Shown piece by piece: positions 27,201 through 42,200 of a stretch of 64,000 nucleotides of DNA. The DNA lies in the NCBI GenBank assembly GCA_030549495.1, contig JAUIRK010001040.1:682001-746000 (forward strand), in the 5' to 3' direction. This DNA comes from Nectonema munidae. Lineage: Eukaryota; Nematomorpha; Nectonematoida; Nectonematidae. Numbering within the stretch: position 1 is the first letter of the stretch; each line of letters begins with the position of its first letter. Made by a program: the position numbers and the translations under genes. The notes below the pieces were generated by a model. The model did not search any database. It was not told the origin of the DNA and saw only the letters and a program-made list of their open reading frames with translations.

Positions 27201-30200
27201 AAATTGCTTAAAGTGCCCTCGTTTCATCTGCAAAATTCACTCTAAAATTGCTTGTTCTACACGTATATAAACACTATATTTTTTAAAAACCTTTTTCTAA
27301 AAGTTTTACTCTTTAGGTTTTGTAATAAACAAATTGAAACTATTTAAAAACTTTGTTTTTTCAATAAAAATTAACCCCATCTATAATTTAAAAATTCACA
27401 AAATTTATGAAATAATTTTTTTGGATTGAATGATTTATTGCTTTTAAAAATTTACGTTTAATTTATATAGTCTTGGACAATAATTTTTTTTAATGTAAAA
27501 TGGGATTAAAAATGTGTCGCGGAAAAAATGGACGGAGTCCGTAGTGTGAGGGAGTAGTAAGTGTGTAAATTTTTGTGAAATTTTATTAGAATTATTATTA
27601 ACCTGAAAAATTTGGGGGAGTTTACATATTAACGGGAAAACTAAACGAAATTTTTGATGCTTCAAAAAATAAGCATTCAATAAAAAAATCAATACATCGA
27701 AAAAAAATTACCATAATAATCTAGCAATTAAAAAAATCAGGATTGCCACCTATAGATAAACTCGTGAATAAGGATGCTTGAAATATTTTTGTATTCTTCA
27801 AGTAGAATTATATGTTTACACTAACCCTTACCACGATCAGTGAATGCTTGTACGGAATTATCATGATGGTATTTAATGATGGAGTCGCTAACTAACCATC
27901 TTATCTTTCAGATATAATGATCTAATTCAGAGTCTTTGTTTAACATTTCCATAAAATGCATCTCTTATCATCTACCAAATTTAAAGAGTGTACAATTGAA
28001 ATGCGCACATTATAAAGAATTATTCCTCATTAGCTATACCCCTGTTTTTGAGATTTAAGTATTTTGGCGTATGGGTGTCTAATGTCATATTTATGTAGGA
28101 TCTATGCATTCGTGTATGTATGTATGCATCCAGGTTCAGATGTTTTTGAGTCAGACGTGTATTAATATAAATAAATAGGAAGCTAACACTAACACTATTC
28201 TACTACAATCATAATTTCGACATTCGATTTCCAAAATTTTAAACATCAAGGTTGAACATTTGTCAACTATTATGTAAATTGAGGAACACACCTGAATGGT
28301 CAACATAACTGGCAGAATGTGATCATAATCGCTTATAGTTTATTCGATTAGGTGGTAACTGCCCTTCGGTGGTTAAGTCACAATTTCTTAACCTGATGAT
28401 AATATTAATGATATACGATAAACAGTTTTACGGTCATTTTCCCGGCAGGCTTAAGTGTAATGGATTGTTTACAACTATGAAAAATTTCATACGATTTACT
28501 TAATCATTCGTCTCAAAATTTCCTTATTTTGATCTTCGCCTAGTCTTAAATTTCCTTTTTTCAAATCCTTATCCACGGAAACTTAGAAAAGGGATACCAG
28601 AATATTCGTGAGTCTTCCAAACTTCTGGAAGTAGCCATTGATTTGACTAATCGTGTTCATTTCAATGGGAATATTGCGGAGTTCAAGAGTACACTTCGTG
28701 TAATCTTTTGAAGCATCATTGCCAGCATTCCCTTTCTTCTGGTGGTGAATTCGGCCACGCCAACCGAGCCTATTCGCGAATGTTCGGCGCTGATTGCGAA
28801 CTAAAAACCAAATAGAAGTAATGAATTGAAGTCAATAAAGCCCGTTTTTGTCTAACCCCGATAAAACTTCCAACAACTAATTTTATATGGATTTAAATTT
28901 GAATAATTTTTTGAAGGCGAATAAAATAAAAATTATTTGTTATAAAGCCAATAAAAATTATTTTAAATTCCCTTTTTGACAAAGTCTCATTCCAAAAGGA
29001 TAAAAAAGAGATCACTAAAAATAATTTTTTATAAAAATAATCGTATTTAAATTCATTTAAAATGTCAAAACATAACATTTTTAGATTTGAATTTATAAGT
29101 TGTTTACTTATTTTTGAGAAAAATAGAAAAATATTTTAAAAGAGCAGATTTTTTCTCTAAAAACCAAAATTTTTCTCAAAGTCAAATAATAGGATTTTTT
29201 AAGGTCTGGAATAAATTTTTTAATGAGGTTTAAAACATAGTATCTCCTTTAAATGATCGTATTGAATTTCGATAATGAAATTACAGGGGCGCGTTATATG
29301 AGAGTGGTATACAAGCGAGTAGGAGTTTTTTTAATGCGGCTCGAACTCAAAAAGAAGAATGATTCCGCTTGGGCGTAGTAATATTCTTCAAATTAGGGAA
29401 TAACAAATACTTACTATTATTGGATCGGGAGAAATGTTGGGTTGATGTCTGGAGCGGGGCCGAAGATTGGTGTACAGTGAAATGCATGTTATACGGATCA
29501 TTCCCTCCATCATTGAAATGCTCATCTTCATCTGAATAAAATTTGAAAAAGTATTAAAACAGAAAAAAAAATATAAAAAATGAACACAGCTTAAAATACT
29601 TAGGAAATCAAAAATGAGCTTTTGTTCTAGAGTAGGATTTTCAATTCGGTTTGAAACCTAAAGGCCGACATTGGAGAGCATGAAGAAATACGTTGTTCAC
29701 CGAAAAGGTAAACACCCAAACTGCAACACATACCAGTGATAGTATTTCTACGGATAAATCATCCACATTTCATTCCACGTGTTGAAGCTTAGCAATCGAT
29801 ATCATTCGTCCAGATGAAGCAAGCTAGGCAGGATTTCAAAAGAGTAAAAAACAAGAGTGCAACAGTCAGCGAGATTTATTAAATCCAAAAAACAGATTCA
29901 GAAATACGGAATATCGATGTTGTTAGAACTTAACCCATTTACGGCCAATGTTCCTATTTTGGAACATAAGTAATTTTATCTTCGTCTGCTTTTTTCAATG
30001 ACTTTGAATATAAATCGTCTGCGTTTTTTAGATATCGTCTGCTTTGTTTGGCCTTAAATGAGTTAAACTACGAAATAGCGAGATTATAAAGCATAAATGA
30101 ATATTCTATTCCCAACCATAATGTTCTTTGAACTGCTTTCTTTCTATGTTGCTTATTATCGAATAAGGAATCCGCGTTTATTTGAGCGCAATCAATGGAA

Positions 30201-33200
30201 TCAAAGGGACGTTACTTTGCCAAGATAAAGTGACGAGAAACATCGAAAGCGTGTGATCGCATATTCTTTGCTTCTATTCATGCATCTATGTTTCTTTCAA
30301 GCGTGTCCCATTTATAGAAGAAAACTGGTTAAAATCACATTTAGATCAGGCTTATAAGAAACATGTCATCACATTTTGATGCTTCAAAAAAAAATAAAAA
30401 AATCTCTTCGATGGATAATAGCTGGATACGGAACAGAAAGCAAATGCACGACCAAAAGCACAAAATTAAAGCAAGAAAAAGAAAAATGTTAACAATATTT
30501 TCTCACAATATCTTTGGAATCATTTTCCAGAAGGATTGAAAACAAAGCAAATAAGATCCTGGAGTCAAAAGATGCAAAGATCTTATAGTTGCAACAAATC
30601 TTTTTGAATCTATGAAGTTTCCAGGAAACTATTGATAAATTCAGTGGTTATTAGTCAAAAAAAATAAGGTTGTTAAGATGAAAAGTTTAATAATGAAAAA
30701 AAACAAGAATGTAAACGAAGTGTGAGTCTTACTACACACGATAGATTATTATCAACTGATGTATTTCTAGTAGGAACCGAAAAAACACAGGGCTTTACCA
30801 ACCATTTATGTAACTCATAAGAAGCAACGGAAAAACTTTTTACTATATTACAATTTTTAAGCATCAAAAATGTTATTCTGTTCAGAGATACTGATTTCAT
30901 GAGTACAGTAAAAATAGAAACTGCATTGAATTTCATTATATTAAAGAGAATTTTCCAGCTCAGGCTCTTTTTTAAGCATTTAAAATTTGGAGCAAAAAAA
31001 GGGATGCTTTTTTTATTATAATTTTTAGCTCTTTTTTCTCCAAAATTTTCAAATTATTTGAACATTTGAAAAGGAGCTCGAGCTCGAAATGTTCGATTTA
31101 TTATATATTTCAAATATCAAACCTTTGTTTCTTTATTGAAGGAGGTAATTTTAAATTGATGAAATCAAAACCTATCATCTCTATTATTAATTTCTACTTT
31201 TATATCATTTCTCTCAAAACATAACATGGTTAAGGTTATACCAAAGATATAGAAATTATGTCAATTATTTTTTTAAAAATATATTTAAAAAGGATTAATT
31301 ACCTAGGCAATTACCATAGGTACACTGAAAAATTGATAAGAATTTAAAGTTCCATAAATCAACAATTGCAAAAGATTTTGCACGCTAAGAAAGCCATTCT
31401 TTTATATTATTAAAAAATTTTTTTTAAAGAAAAATAAAAATATCTGGGTTTTAAAATTGGATTCTAATTTAAATAAATCAGCTTTTTAATTGTTCTAGTT
31501 AAAATCTTAATAAAAAATCACTTGGATGCCACCTTACTTTTTCTTTCTACTGCTTACAATCGAGTTTGTAGTTTAAACTTTGAGGAATGCAATTACTTTT
31601 AATTTATATCTATTGTTTCAAATGTGAATCTGGTTTTAATTTTCAAAAAAAGCTTTATAATTAACAACATTTTTTCATGAATACATTTTGTTACAGATGT
31701 TTAAATAAATTTGACTTAAAAACAAAAAAATGTTTCTATTATATGCTAATAAAAAGAATTGGAATCAATAAATTTTTTTTAAATAAAATTTTATCTCAGT
31801 TTAAACAAACAACAAAAAAATACATTGTTCAGTTTTATGTAATGCCCATTTTATGTATTGACCATTTTACTAAACCATGCGACTACTTAAATTTGTAAAA
31901 TTTTAAATTCTGTACTTTCACAAAAATGTTTACCCACTCCTGGACCAAAACAAGATAGAAAAGGTGCGTTTTGGCTTTCTAAGTGTATTTAAATGCGACT
32001 CGTTCCAAAATGAGCTATACAGATGATATCGACAGCACACTTCATGCAAAATTTGTGTAGTATTAATTTTCTGACAAACTTTTAGATTTCAATTTCATCC
32101 CATATAAAATATCCTTATCTATCACTAATCTTTGGGGAAAATATTTTCATCGTTTTCTTAGAGAAGAAGGAGAAGGCCGATGGATAAAAACGCAAAAACT
32201 TTCGAAATAAACAAAAAAGTTGCCAGGTTTCAGGGTTAGGTTAAAAATATTTCTACATTTTCTAACTTGTTAGTTAATCAAGAAAAAATGTCTTACTAGA
32301 AACTTGCTTCAAAGGAACCAATTCACGATGGTGTATGATTCCTGGAGGAGCCTTTGGGAAAGGGTGAGAGCTGGTGGAATTGAGGGATGTGTTATAGTAG
32401 TTTTGAGGATGGTGAGTTCCAAGCTCGAGAAATGGAGAACTAGCCAGTTCGGCGTTTCCTGCGGGGGCAGGATCAAGGGATGTTTTTGCGGAATCAAAGT
32501 GAGAACCAGTGGTGGTATTCTCGTTGTAACAATTGGCAGCTATATCTGAGATAGATGGATTCTCTGGATTATAAGGCTCAGCTTTGACTAAATGTTAAAA
32601 CATGTATACACTTAAAGGCAAAGGTGTTTTCATTGAGAAGTCAAAGTTGCACTGTGTGAGTGCTTGATGTTAGGTGGCTGTTTTCCAAAAAATATTTTCA
32701 ATCAATTCACATTACAATCAAATCAAATATCAAATCAATGACTACTTCCAGAAGTTTGGAAGACTAACGAATATTCTGGTTTTTTTTCTCTCCGTTTCCC
32801 TGAATTAGGATTTGAAAAAAGAAATGTAAGACTAGGTGAGGAGCAAAATAATGAAATTTTGAGACGAAAAATTAAGCAATTAGTAAGAAATTTTTCATAG
32901 TTAATACGAATAGAATTTTTATTTGTTAATATTTATTGACAAATAATAACAAATTCATCGATTTTAACAGATGTTGAAGCGTATTCGAGCATTTGTCAGA
33001 GTAAAGTAGGATGTTCAGATACATTGTTTTGAGTGGTAAAGCATCATTTTATTGATATATTTAACTAATAAATGATACAACAAAAAATTAAAATCTGAAA
33101 TTGTTTTACTGTTAATTAAAATAAAAAAATGAATTAGCAAAGAGGCCATTTTTATTCTAAAACTTACAAAAACCCAAAATTTAGAGCGAAAAGTTGCTTC

Positions 33201-36200
33201 ATCAAAAAATAGGATTAAAAAACTACAATATAATAGAATATATCATTTTTCTATCGAACTTACCCTCAACTAAACTTCGTTTTGAAAAGTAACCGAAAAA
33301 TTTTAAGAAGGCGTAAACACATATTAGTAACACGGTTCCAAAATCTTTAAATCCTATGTAGTTAATGGGAGGGCGTTAGGATTGATGTAAGTTTACAAAA
33401 ACAGTGTTATTTTATGTAAAAGTTTTCTAACCCTGTTTCACACTGCTCAGGTTGGATTAGAGCCAACGTAATTAAGGTGTTTCAAATAAAATTTTCCTAA
33501 AAACAAATTCAAAGAGGCCCAAGTAATAGATATCACACCCTAAAAAACGTATTACTTCTTATATTAACATGTTTTAAATCTAGTTTTTATTATTAAAGAT
33601 ACAATTAAAATGCTATATTATATAGAAGCAAAATGCTATATAGAGACACGCCTTAATGCCGAAAAGGATAAAATGGACATTTCCAGGACACATATGTTAT
33701 ACCAGAGGTTCCCAACCTTTTTTTCACCAAGTGCCCCTTGAAAATTTTCAGCCTTAGGCAAACCCCTAATCATTTTTTTAGTTTTTTATCTTGATTTTTC
33801 ACACTAATATATCAGTTAAAATTTTTTAAAAACTTTTCAGATACCTTTATAAAGTACCCCTTGAAAAAAGTGAAACGAACCCCAGGTTGGGAACCCCTGT
33901 GTTATAGTGTAGCACAGTTAACTTACACTCTCTATATGTTTGTCCACCTGTAAAAGACTGAAGAATTATGTGGTCACGACAAAAAATTGTTTTGAAATTA
34001 TTAAAAATCTCATTTAAACAACAAACACAAATTTATCTCAAATTTTTGGAGATGAAATACTGTTTTTGGAAAATAACATAAAGAACAAAAGAACATATCA
34101 AAAAAAATAGTAGTTAGATCAATCGATTGACTCGGGGCAGGAAGAACGGCCTTAAATAAGTGAAAACAACGCAAATTCAAAAATACTGCCGTTATTTATT
34201 TTCCATCTCCTCTTTCTTGATTCTGGCACTTGTGGTGTAGGTATTGTATTGAATATATGAAAAAATGGCATGTAAAGAGATACACTAAAAAGTATTTGGA
34301 CAAATTTGAGAGTTTAGGATGACAGTAGTGAGAAAAATTCCCCGAAAAATAGTAATTTGATTGTTAAAAAATCATAAAATAGCAGTGCAATCGTTTGCTT
34401 CTTATTTTTTTATTGCTTTCATATACTTTCAAACAAACATATAAAACAATACTAGAACAGTTGCCATTGCATATATATGTGTGTATCTAGTTCTGAATAT
34501 TGATGGCATTCACTAAATCACCCGTTTCAGCTGTTTATCCCCCCCCCTCCGTATTTCCCATAGCACTAAATACCTAATCTTAGATGTTTTTGATGTCTAA
34601 AAAATAGCATTTAGTCATTTGCTCTTTCTGCTAAGAAGGTAGTATTTTTTTATTTGAAGGAAATTCTAAAGAAGTGATATTTTTTTTAAAATTTATCAAT
34701 ATTTTCATTGTTAAAAATTCCACCGCCTAAAACAAATACGGCGACAATTACGAGAAGATTTATTAAAAACAATCAAAATACTACGGCAACTATCTCATGA
34801 GCGTAAAGGTACCGTGGGGTGTTTTCATCGAAAAGGCACAATTGCGCCGCTCGTATCGAACTATGAGAAAGTAGGCTTGATGCGGGATCGAACCCAAGAC
34901 CTTGAGTTATCGAAACCCAGTACCTAACCTACCTTACTCACGCCCCCAAGTTAATTTGTCTCGATATCGGAAAACACACTTAAATAAAATTAAAGTTGAG
35001 TGAGTGCCTGAAATTTTAATAAAGGTTATATTTACTCTTAACTTGCTTTTGCGGAATTTCAGCGTTGTTGGCAGACAATTTGACAGAAATGTTACTAGAT
35101 GTGCTGCTTGAAACAGTGGAGAACAACGCATCACTGACAGGCTTGTTCGGGTAGTGGTGATTATTATTGGCGTGATCAAGGAATGTTGCCGGAGAGGATG
35201 ACGCGTTTAGTTGTATTGATGCGGGTCCAGATAGAACAACACGTCGACTTGTTCTTTGCAGTTCATATGGTAGGGGAGAAGAGCGGTGAATCTCACTCTT
35301 AACGCGTGTGTCTAAAAATTCAAATTGAGTAAATTTAAAATTATTTTTCATTATTTATTTTGAAAATAAACTTCTAATATAATAATACTTGTGAATATTA
35401 AAAAACAAAATCCTTAATTTAAATCAATTAAGTTTAATAGTTTTAATAAACAAACAGTTATTTCAATTTTATTTTCAACAACGCTACACTGATTTCAATC
35501 TTTTATTGTGATTTTTAAGAGTAATTTTTAGCATTTTGTCCGATAATATAATTATAATCAGTGCTGCTGTCGACAGTGACTCGAGTAATTGTAAAAATCC
35601 GACATATGACTCCAAGCATTTAAAAATTTAGCAAATATTTAAAGGCATTCTTACTTTCCGTTTCTGCCTATTTAAATAGCGAATCTAACTCCTATTCTCA
35701 TCCATCCCTTTAAAATCTCCTACTTCAACTCCGAATCTGCAATCCTGACGACACCGTAAACGTAAAAAATCTCTTTCTTATTTGTATATAACTTCATTTT
35801 GATAAAACTTTTAGTTTAGCTAACTCCCTAAATAAATAAATGAATGATAGGAATACAAAAAATATAATTGATATTTGATTGATTCTCTCATCGCTAAGAC
35901 AGCAGCATAACGCTGTAAACTACCCCACCGAAAAGTGTACAAGTCCAACAAATCTAAATGGAATATATGTCAAACCGAGATTGTAATTAATCAACTCAAC
36001 TGTTTATGCATTCCTTAATAGGACAAATCAACATTAGTTATACTTTGAGATTGAGACCATAAGATGAAGGAGAACAGTATTATATATATATATTTGATTC
36101 AGGTTTCACAATACACACCGCTATTTTCAAACACATTCTTGTAATTTTGCGTAGAAAAGAAGAGACTCAGATTGCAAAAATGCGAATGATTTGAATGATA

Positions 36201-39200
36201 TTATGCCTTGTGCAAAGTTAAAATAGTAGCCATTTTAAAAGTTGTATCAATGGGAGTTAAAAATTTGGGTAAACTTTTTTCAAGTTTATACCTTAAAAAA
36301 AAAAAATAATAAATATATGTAAATAAATATTTTTCAAATTCATTTGCAGAATTTATATTTTTAGGAAAAAAGTATACTACTTGTTTGTAGAATATAGTAT
36401 TTTTTTAGTTAAAATACAATTATACTTCAGACATTTATTCTAGTTTAAGACAAATTCTAACTTTGCAAATGAAAATCACATCACATTTTGAAGAAGAAGA
36501 AGAAGAAGACTTGATGAAATGAAAATACCTTTTTGAGAGTTCATGATGTAATTGGAGAAGGGTGCCATACCACTTGTCATGTTGATGTCCTGTACAACAA
36601 GAGGATCAGCACCGTGGTCAAATGAACACAGCTCGCCTCGCATACAATAGCCTTTTTCTAAGTAAAAAAAGGTAGAAAGCAAATATTAAACATATGAACA
36701 CCTGTCAGTGTTAACTCAAATTTGAGTGCATTATTATCTATCTCAAGTGAAAACTGTTTACCCTTTTGAAGATTAGTGTGATACCGGTGTACCAAGAAAT
36801 AATAATCGTCTGCTTAAAACATACAAAAATGAATGGAAAAAGAAGGCAGACGATTATTCTTCAAGATTCTGGTCCTCAAAGGGTTAAGTATCGGCAAAAT
36901 TAATGTGATGAAGTAAAGTCTTCAAGTCTATTAAAAAAGAATTAGCGACATAGGGAATAATACGCCAAACCTTTTGATTGACACGCTAAATTAATAACGA
37001 TAAAGATATATTTGATTTTCAAATCCTCGATGCAAATGCTTGATTCGCCTCTATCTTAACTCATTGAGGACCAGTGGGACACCAGTGTCCCAAGAAATGA
37101 AAATCGCCTGCTTTGAATATATAAAATTCCATGGAAAAAGAAAGCAGAAGAATCATCTTCAAAATTTTGGTCTTCAAAGGGTTAAAAGCAATAATATAAT
37201 TAGTGTAGAGTAAGAAATGTTGGCGCGAAATTTAACAATTTTGCTATCCAGAGTTTCGAGCTTTTTTATATCAAATTTTCTAGAAACATTTCAAATCAAA
37301 GAGCAATGTAATTTCGCTGTTAAGTGTGCAGGAAGTAAAAAAACTGAATTTAAATTGTTTTTAAATCATAATTATCAAAATTCAAGTACTTTACAGTATT
37401 TTATGTTAAATATAAAAAATCGCAAAACATTATAAAAATAAATGCCTACTTTGACACAACTTCTTGACCCCCCTTCCCTGAACAGTGGCCGTTGATTTTC
37501 TACCCTGATAGAGGGTGCTTATACAGGAAGAAGGATGGGAGAGGGGGATTAAGGGTTTCGAAGAAACGTGAATATCCTCGAAACTATCAAATCTTTCTCA
37601 ATGAAATTCGATGACTTTGCTTAACACTTTTAAAAAGGTTCATTTTGAAGAAAAGGAATGTTTTAATCTGATTTTTTTCACGCGTAAGGAAATAGCCGTC
37701 AACTCATCAACACTACTTTTTGTGAAAGTAAAAGAGGGTTATTTTATGGATCTGAAAAAATAATTAGCTGCATGCAACTATTTGAAATAGGATCTATATA
37801 TTATTTACCGCCAAATGAGTGTTTGAAAAAGGTGGCTTTTATCATCAAACAACATTTTCTGGCACTGCAGATTTAAAATACATTTTTGCAATTTCCAAAC
37901 TAATATTTGAATACGGTGTGTATATTGTCACATTTATTTAACGACATAAAAATAGGAAAAATGAAAAATGCCAACAAAATACAGAAACAAATCTAGTTGA
38001 AAAAAATGAAGAATTGAATTAACGCGGGAGGTTAAAAAGAGCTATCAATGAATTCAAAGAACATAAACAAATAAATTAGAGTTTAAAAATGGTGAATTTT
38101 CATGCGTTTTTATTTTTTTCTGTTAAAAGTCTATTTCTCGAAGTAGTAGTACAAAGAAGGTAAAATATTGAAATTGATCTCCCAAGGTCTGCAAATGAGC
38201 AGAGGGAAAAGATGAACGGTCTAATCAGAAAAATCATGTGGTACATCAAAGGTTTTATCAAAATATACAAAAAAAACATTTTTTGTTATCACTTTAAAAA
38301 GGAAACAAAGATTGAAAAAATGTTTATTTAATTTTTAACGACGTTTCGTAGCTGAGCGCGCAGAGTAAAAAAAATTGGTTCCACATATCCGGTATCAGAA
38401 CCATTAAAAACATTGCTCCTGCCTAGCTCCCAGCAATATTTTGATACATGTGGACTATGGAAAGTGTGGTGCATTTTAAATATTAATACTTTGGGCTAAC
38501 GACTTTCCTGTTTATACAATATGCAATGGAAATGTCTTCTTTCAAATTCAGAAAATAAAAGTAAGATATCTTTTGTAGCTTTCTCGCCATTTACAATCTT
38601 GACCATGAGATAGGTAGAAGAATCCTATTTAGATCAAAAAATTTAGCAGTTATAAAATGTTTCAATTTTTTACAAGTTAAAGTAGCCAGAGAAATAACAA
38701 ACTAACAAGGTAAGCAACAAGCTAGCTATGTCAACCTTTGCCATTCGGTTGCAAACAACATAAATTGGAAAATTGAGTATGTTTCAAATGATATTTGAGG
38801 AGTAAAATTTGTTTCATATAAGTTAAACGCAAAATTATTTTCTAGGGTCTACGGGTAAATAATTTCTCTTCTATTACAGGATTGATGTTTATACAAGGAA
38901 CTACTGACATAAACACAAATGAAATGTGGGGATTAAAATGGGGGTGAAAGTTTTAAAGAAAAGGGGGATACCATCGTAATCTTTACATCTCATTTTTTTG
39001 CTGCTCTCCTTTTTGGGTGAATAGTTGGCACTCAAGGAGCTTAGGGGAGGAGGAGGCGGGGGTGGTTGGGAAAAGGCAGAGGAAACTTTGGCCAATTTTC
39101 TTGGAAATTCATCCGTTTCTTCAATTGAAAGAGATGAAGAGGGAGAAATGGAAACTCGCTTGTCTGAGCTTGAAGAATGATGTCTCGCTAAGAAATAAAT

Positions 39201-42200
39201 AGAAGTAGGAGTGGATTTACCAGGCAAAACACTCATGTCACAATGCTTCTTCTAAACGTTTTTTCGCACAACTCAGGCATTATCTTTTATTTACACATAT
39301 GGCAAAATTACACGTGATTACAGACCGGGTGTATTTAATATAATTCCCAGGATCGCGGAGTCATTTTTGCCGTCGTGATTTATCAAATTTTTATTTTATT
39401 GCTTTAAGGTAAAATTTTTGATTTTTATCTTATGTTAAAAACACCAGCTTGCATCTCCTTCTCCTTTCAATGGAAGTGTGATAAAACAAGGGCATATAAT
39501 CCTCTAAAATTTTTGGTTGTATTAGGTTTGTCGTGTTGAAAAGGTTGGCTGTACCACAATAATAATCAAAGTAATATATGTGTGGTGTTTTAAATTATAA
39601 GGACGTTTCGGAGAAAGGACATTTTGATCATAAGACATTTTAGCTTCATAAAGGAATACTAGCTAGGCATAGTGACTCACGCTTCTCTTATACATATATA
39701 TCAAATATAATATATTGGAATGGTTGAAAATGATTGAGCTTTGGCCAATCAGATCCTAGAGATTTTGGCGCCGTTCATTTGAATAGTTGATTCGTTTGTA
39801 GCATTAAACCAACGATTTGATTGGTTGCGAAGTCACATTAGTCAATATTATATATAGTGAAACGTCTGAATATTGAATACGCTAGGGCAGGATGTTCGAA
39901 ACACGTTTGCTTCCCACACCCCTTTAAAATTTCCGACTCCACAGACTCCAGATTTCGACTGATTCCCCAGCTATGGTTAAAAATAAATCAAAAATAACAG
40001 AAAACTATGAACCCTTTTTTTAACATACAAAATTTTCAAAACAATTCCTGAAAGTATATATGAATTTTTTACATTTATGAATTTTACTTTTATGTTTTTG
40101 TTAAGGAAAATATTCTATCTTATATGCGTTAAAGTATTGACTCTTTTTCTCAAAAATCATTTTCTATTCGAAAAAAGATACAGCATTATTTGAGGTGAAA
40201 GAGTGTAAACATTTGCCAAATTAACAAAAATGTTTATTATATCTAATAATAGAAACATGAATGTTTGCATCGTTTTTATTGTTTAAACTTTCCAAATTAA
40301 AAATTATATGAAAATTCATATAGAGATGAAAAAAACGTGAAAAGTGAAGGGGGACAAAATATAGAATGCTCCTTGCAAATAAAAAGGTGAGCGCGACATG
40401 TCCCCTCGTCGCACCCCCGCACCCCCCTAAAACCAAGTCCATGGATACAAAATTAAAGCATTTAATGTTCTTTTAGGCATATTTGAATTAAGACGATGTA
40501 AAAAACCCAATGATCTCTTTTTTGATATTTATATCCTGCTCAAATCCAAAGCATCCGTATTTCAATCATGGAAAATTAATTTTTAAAACTCACACATTAT
40601 ATTCTTTCTCTTTTACTTTTGCAAGGAGGTGGAGTTTTTGGATTGCTTGAAATTATCCCAGTCCTTCATACTCTGATAAATATTTTATGAAAAATATTGT
40701 TTCCTTTTGTCTCTTTAATGAATTTCTTTATACTTAAAACATTCATTTTTTTTTAAATAAAAGCTCTAACTTTCCGACTCTAACTCCAAACCATGGTTTT
40801 ATAAGCTCGCCACCTATTCCGTTCTATAGACGCGTTTTAGAAGAAAAATGATCACCATCAAGTCAAGTCCAGTAAATAAAAAATAAAATAAATCATCAGT
40901 CAACGTATTTTTAATAATATTAGACAAATAAATTTACAACCATATAAAAACATGGGAACTAGAGTTGTGGAATGCGAAAAAAATCTGCAATATTCTAATT
41001 ATATTTAATTAGTAATTAATACACAAATTTAGTATGGTTAATTAGCGTAAATTTCACATTTTTTTATTATAAAAAGTTAATTTAATGATAATTGTGTGGT
41101 AAAAAGATGACATACCTTTTTTAGTTCTGGTAGGTGGCATAACTACTTTACTTTGAGGGACTTTTTTGTGCATAGAGGCTTCCTCAAGTTTAATGGAAGC
41201 ATGAGCATTGGAACTACTTAAAGGATCCATTAAAGATGCAGATGATGAAGACGGGATAAAATTTGTTCTGTTTTCCCCATGTCCAGATGCCATTACTTTG
41301 TTTGTGCGACTTGACGCAAAAGCAGCCAATTGTGCATTTTCACTGGAAGTCGAAATTTGGTGTCGCTTGGATGAGAGATTAACAGATTTGAAATCTTCTG
41401 AGACAGAAGTTATTTTTTCTAAAAAAAATATACCGAATGAAATCTTGTCAGATATGAGTTTTAATTTTTTTTACTAAAACATGAAAATTGAGATGTTTCA
41501 TGGGTGTGAAAATAGTCTTTTGGTTAAATTTATCATTTTTAAAGAGTTAATAAAGCTGGGAAACTTTGTGTTTTTTCTGGGTCTAAATGGAGTAAATTTA
41601 CTTTTGAAAATTTGCAAGTGTAATACTGTCATAAAAAAGATTAAAAGGGCATAAGGATAAGCATTAAAGCTTTTCGACAATACACAGTCAAAAATAGTAA
41701 GTTTGAGGAATGAAGCTGCACCGATTTTTCTTTAGAATGTTCGGGATACATACAACACAAGCATCATTTTAATATAAAAGAAGATGATTGACGTGTATTT
41801 TCATTTTCATTAGCTGCATACAAATCAGAGGAACGAGTCAGTATAATAGAAGTGAATATGTTGAGCACTAACTTAAATAATTCCTCACCTTCAAAATCAA
41901 ATATTTGACATCTTCAATAAAACATGCCTCAATATTATTTGATAATTTGAAAACTTAAAAGTGTGACAAACTAGTTTCATGCTTTATTCATCTACACGCC
42001 AGCCCCTCATCTCGCGTAGGCCCATACATAACAGGTAAAAAGGTTTGGGTGGGTGAGAGTGCGATTTCATTACAGTGACGATGTAGTCAATCACCAAGCT
42101 TACTGATACACGCACACACACTCCTAAACAGAAAGTTCACTCTCTAAAAGTAGTTAATGGCGGTGCAGAAGGGTCAGTGAAGCTCAGTACTGACTTTCTT

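Noticed and set aside
32304-32549. Plus-strand ORF of 81 codons
   Set aside because: Antisense shadow of RBM26 exon 9.
35036-35043. Alternative exon 8 donor gttaag at 35042
   Set aside because: It would leave phase 0, but exon 9 needs one leftover base; gtaaat at 35035 satisfies this.
39017-39202. Plus-strand ORF of 61 codons
   Set aside because: Antisense shadow of RBM26 exon 6.
41208-41477. Plus-strand ORF of 89 codons
   Set aside because: Antisense shadow of RBM26 exon 5.
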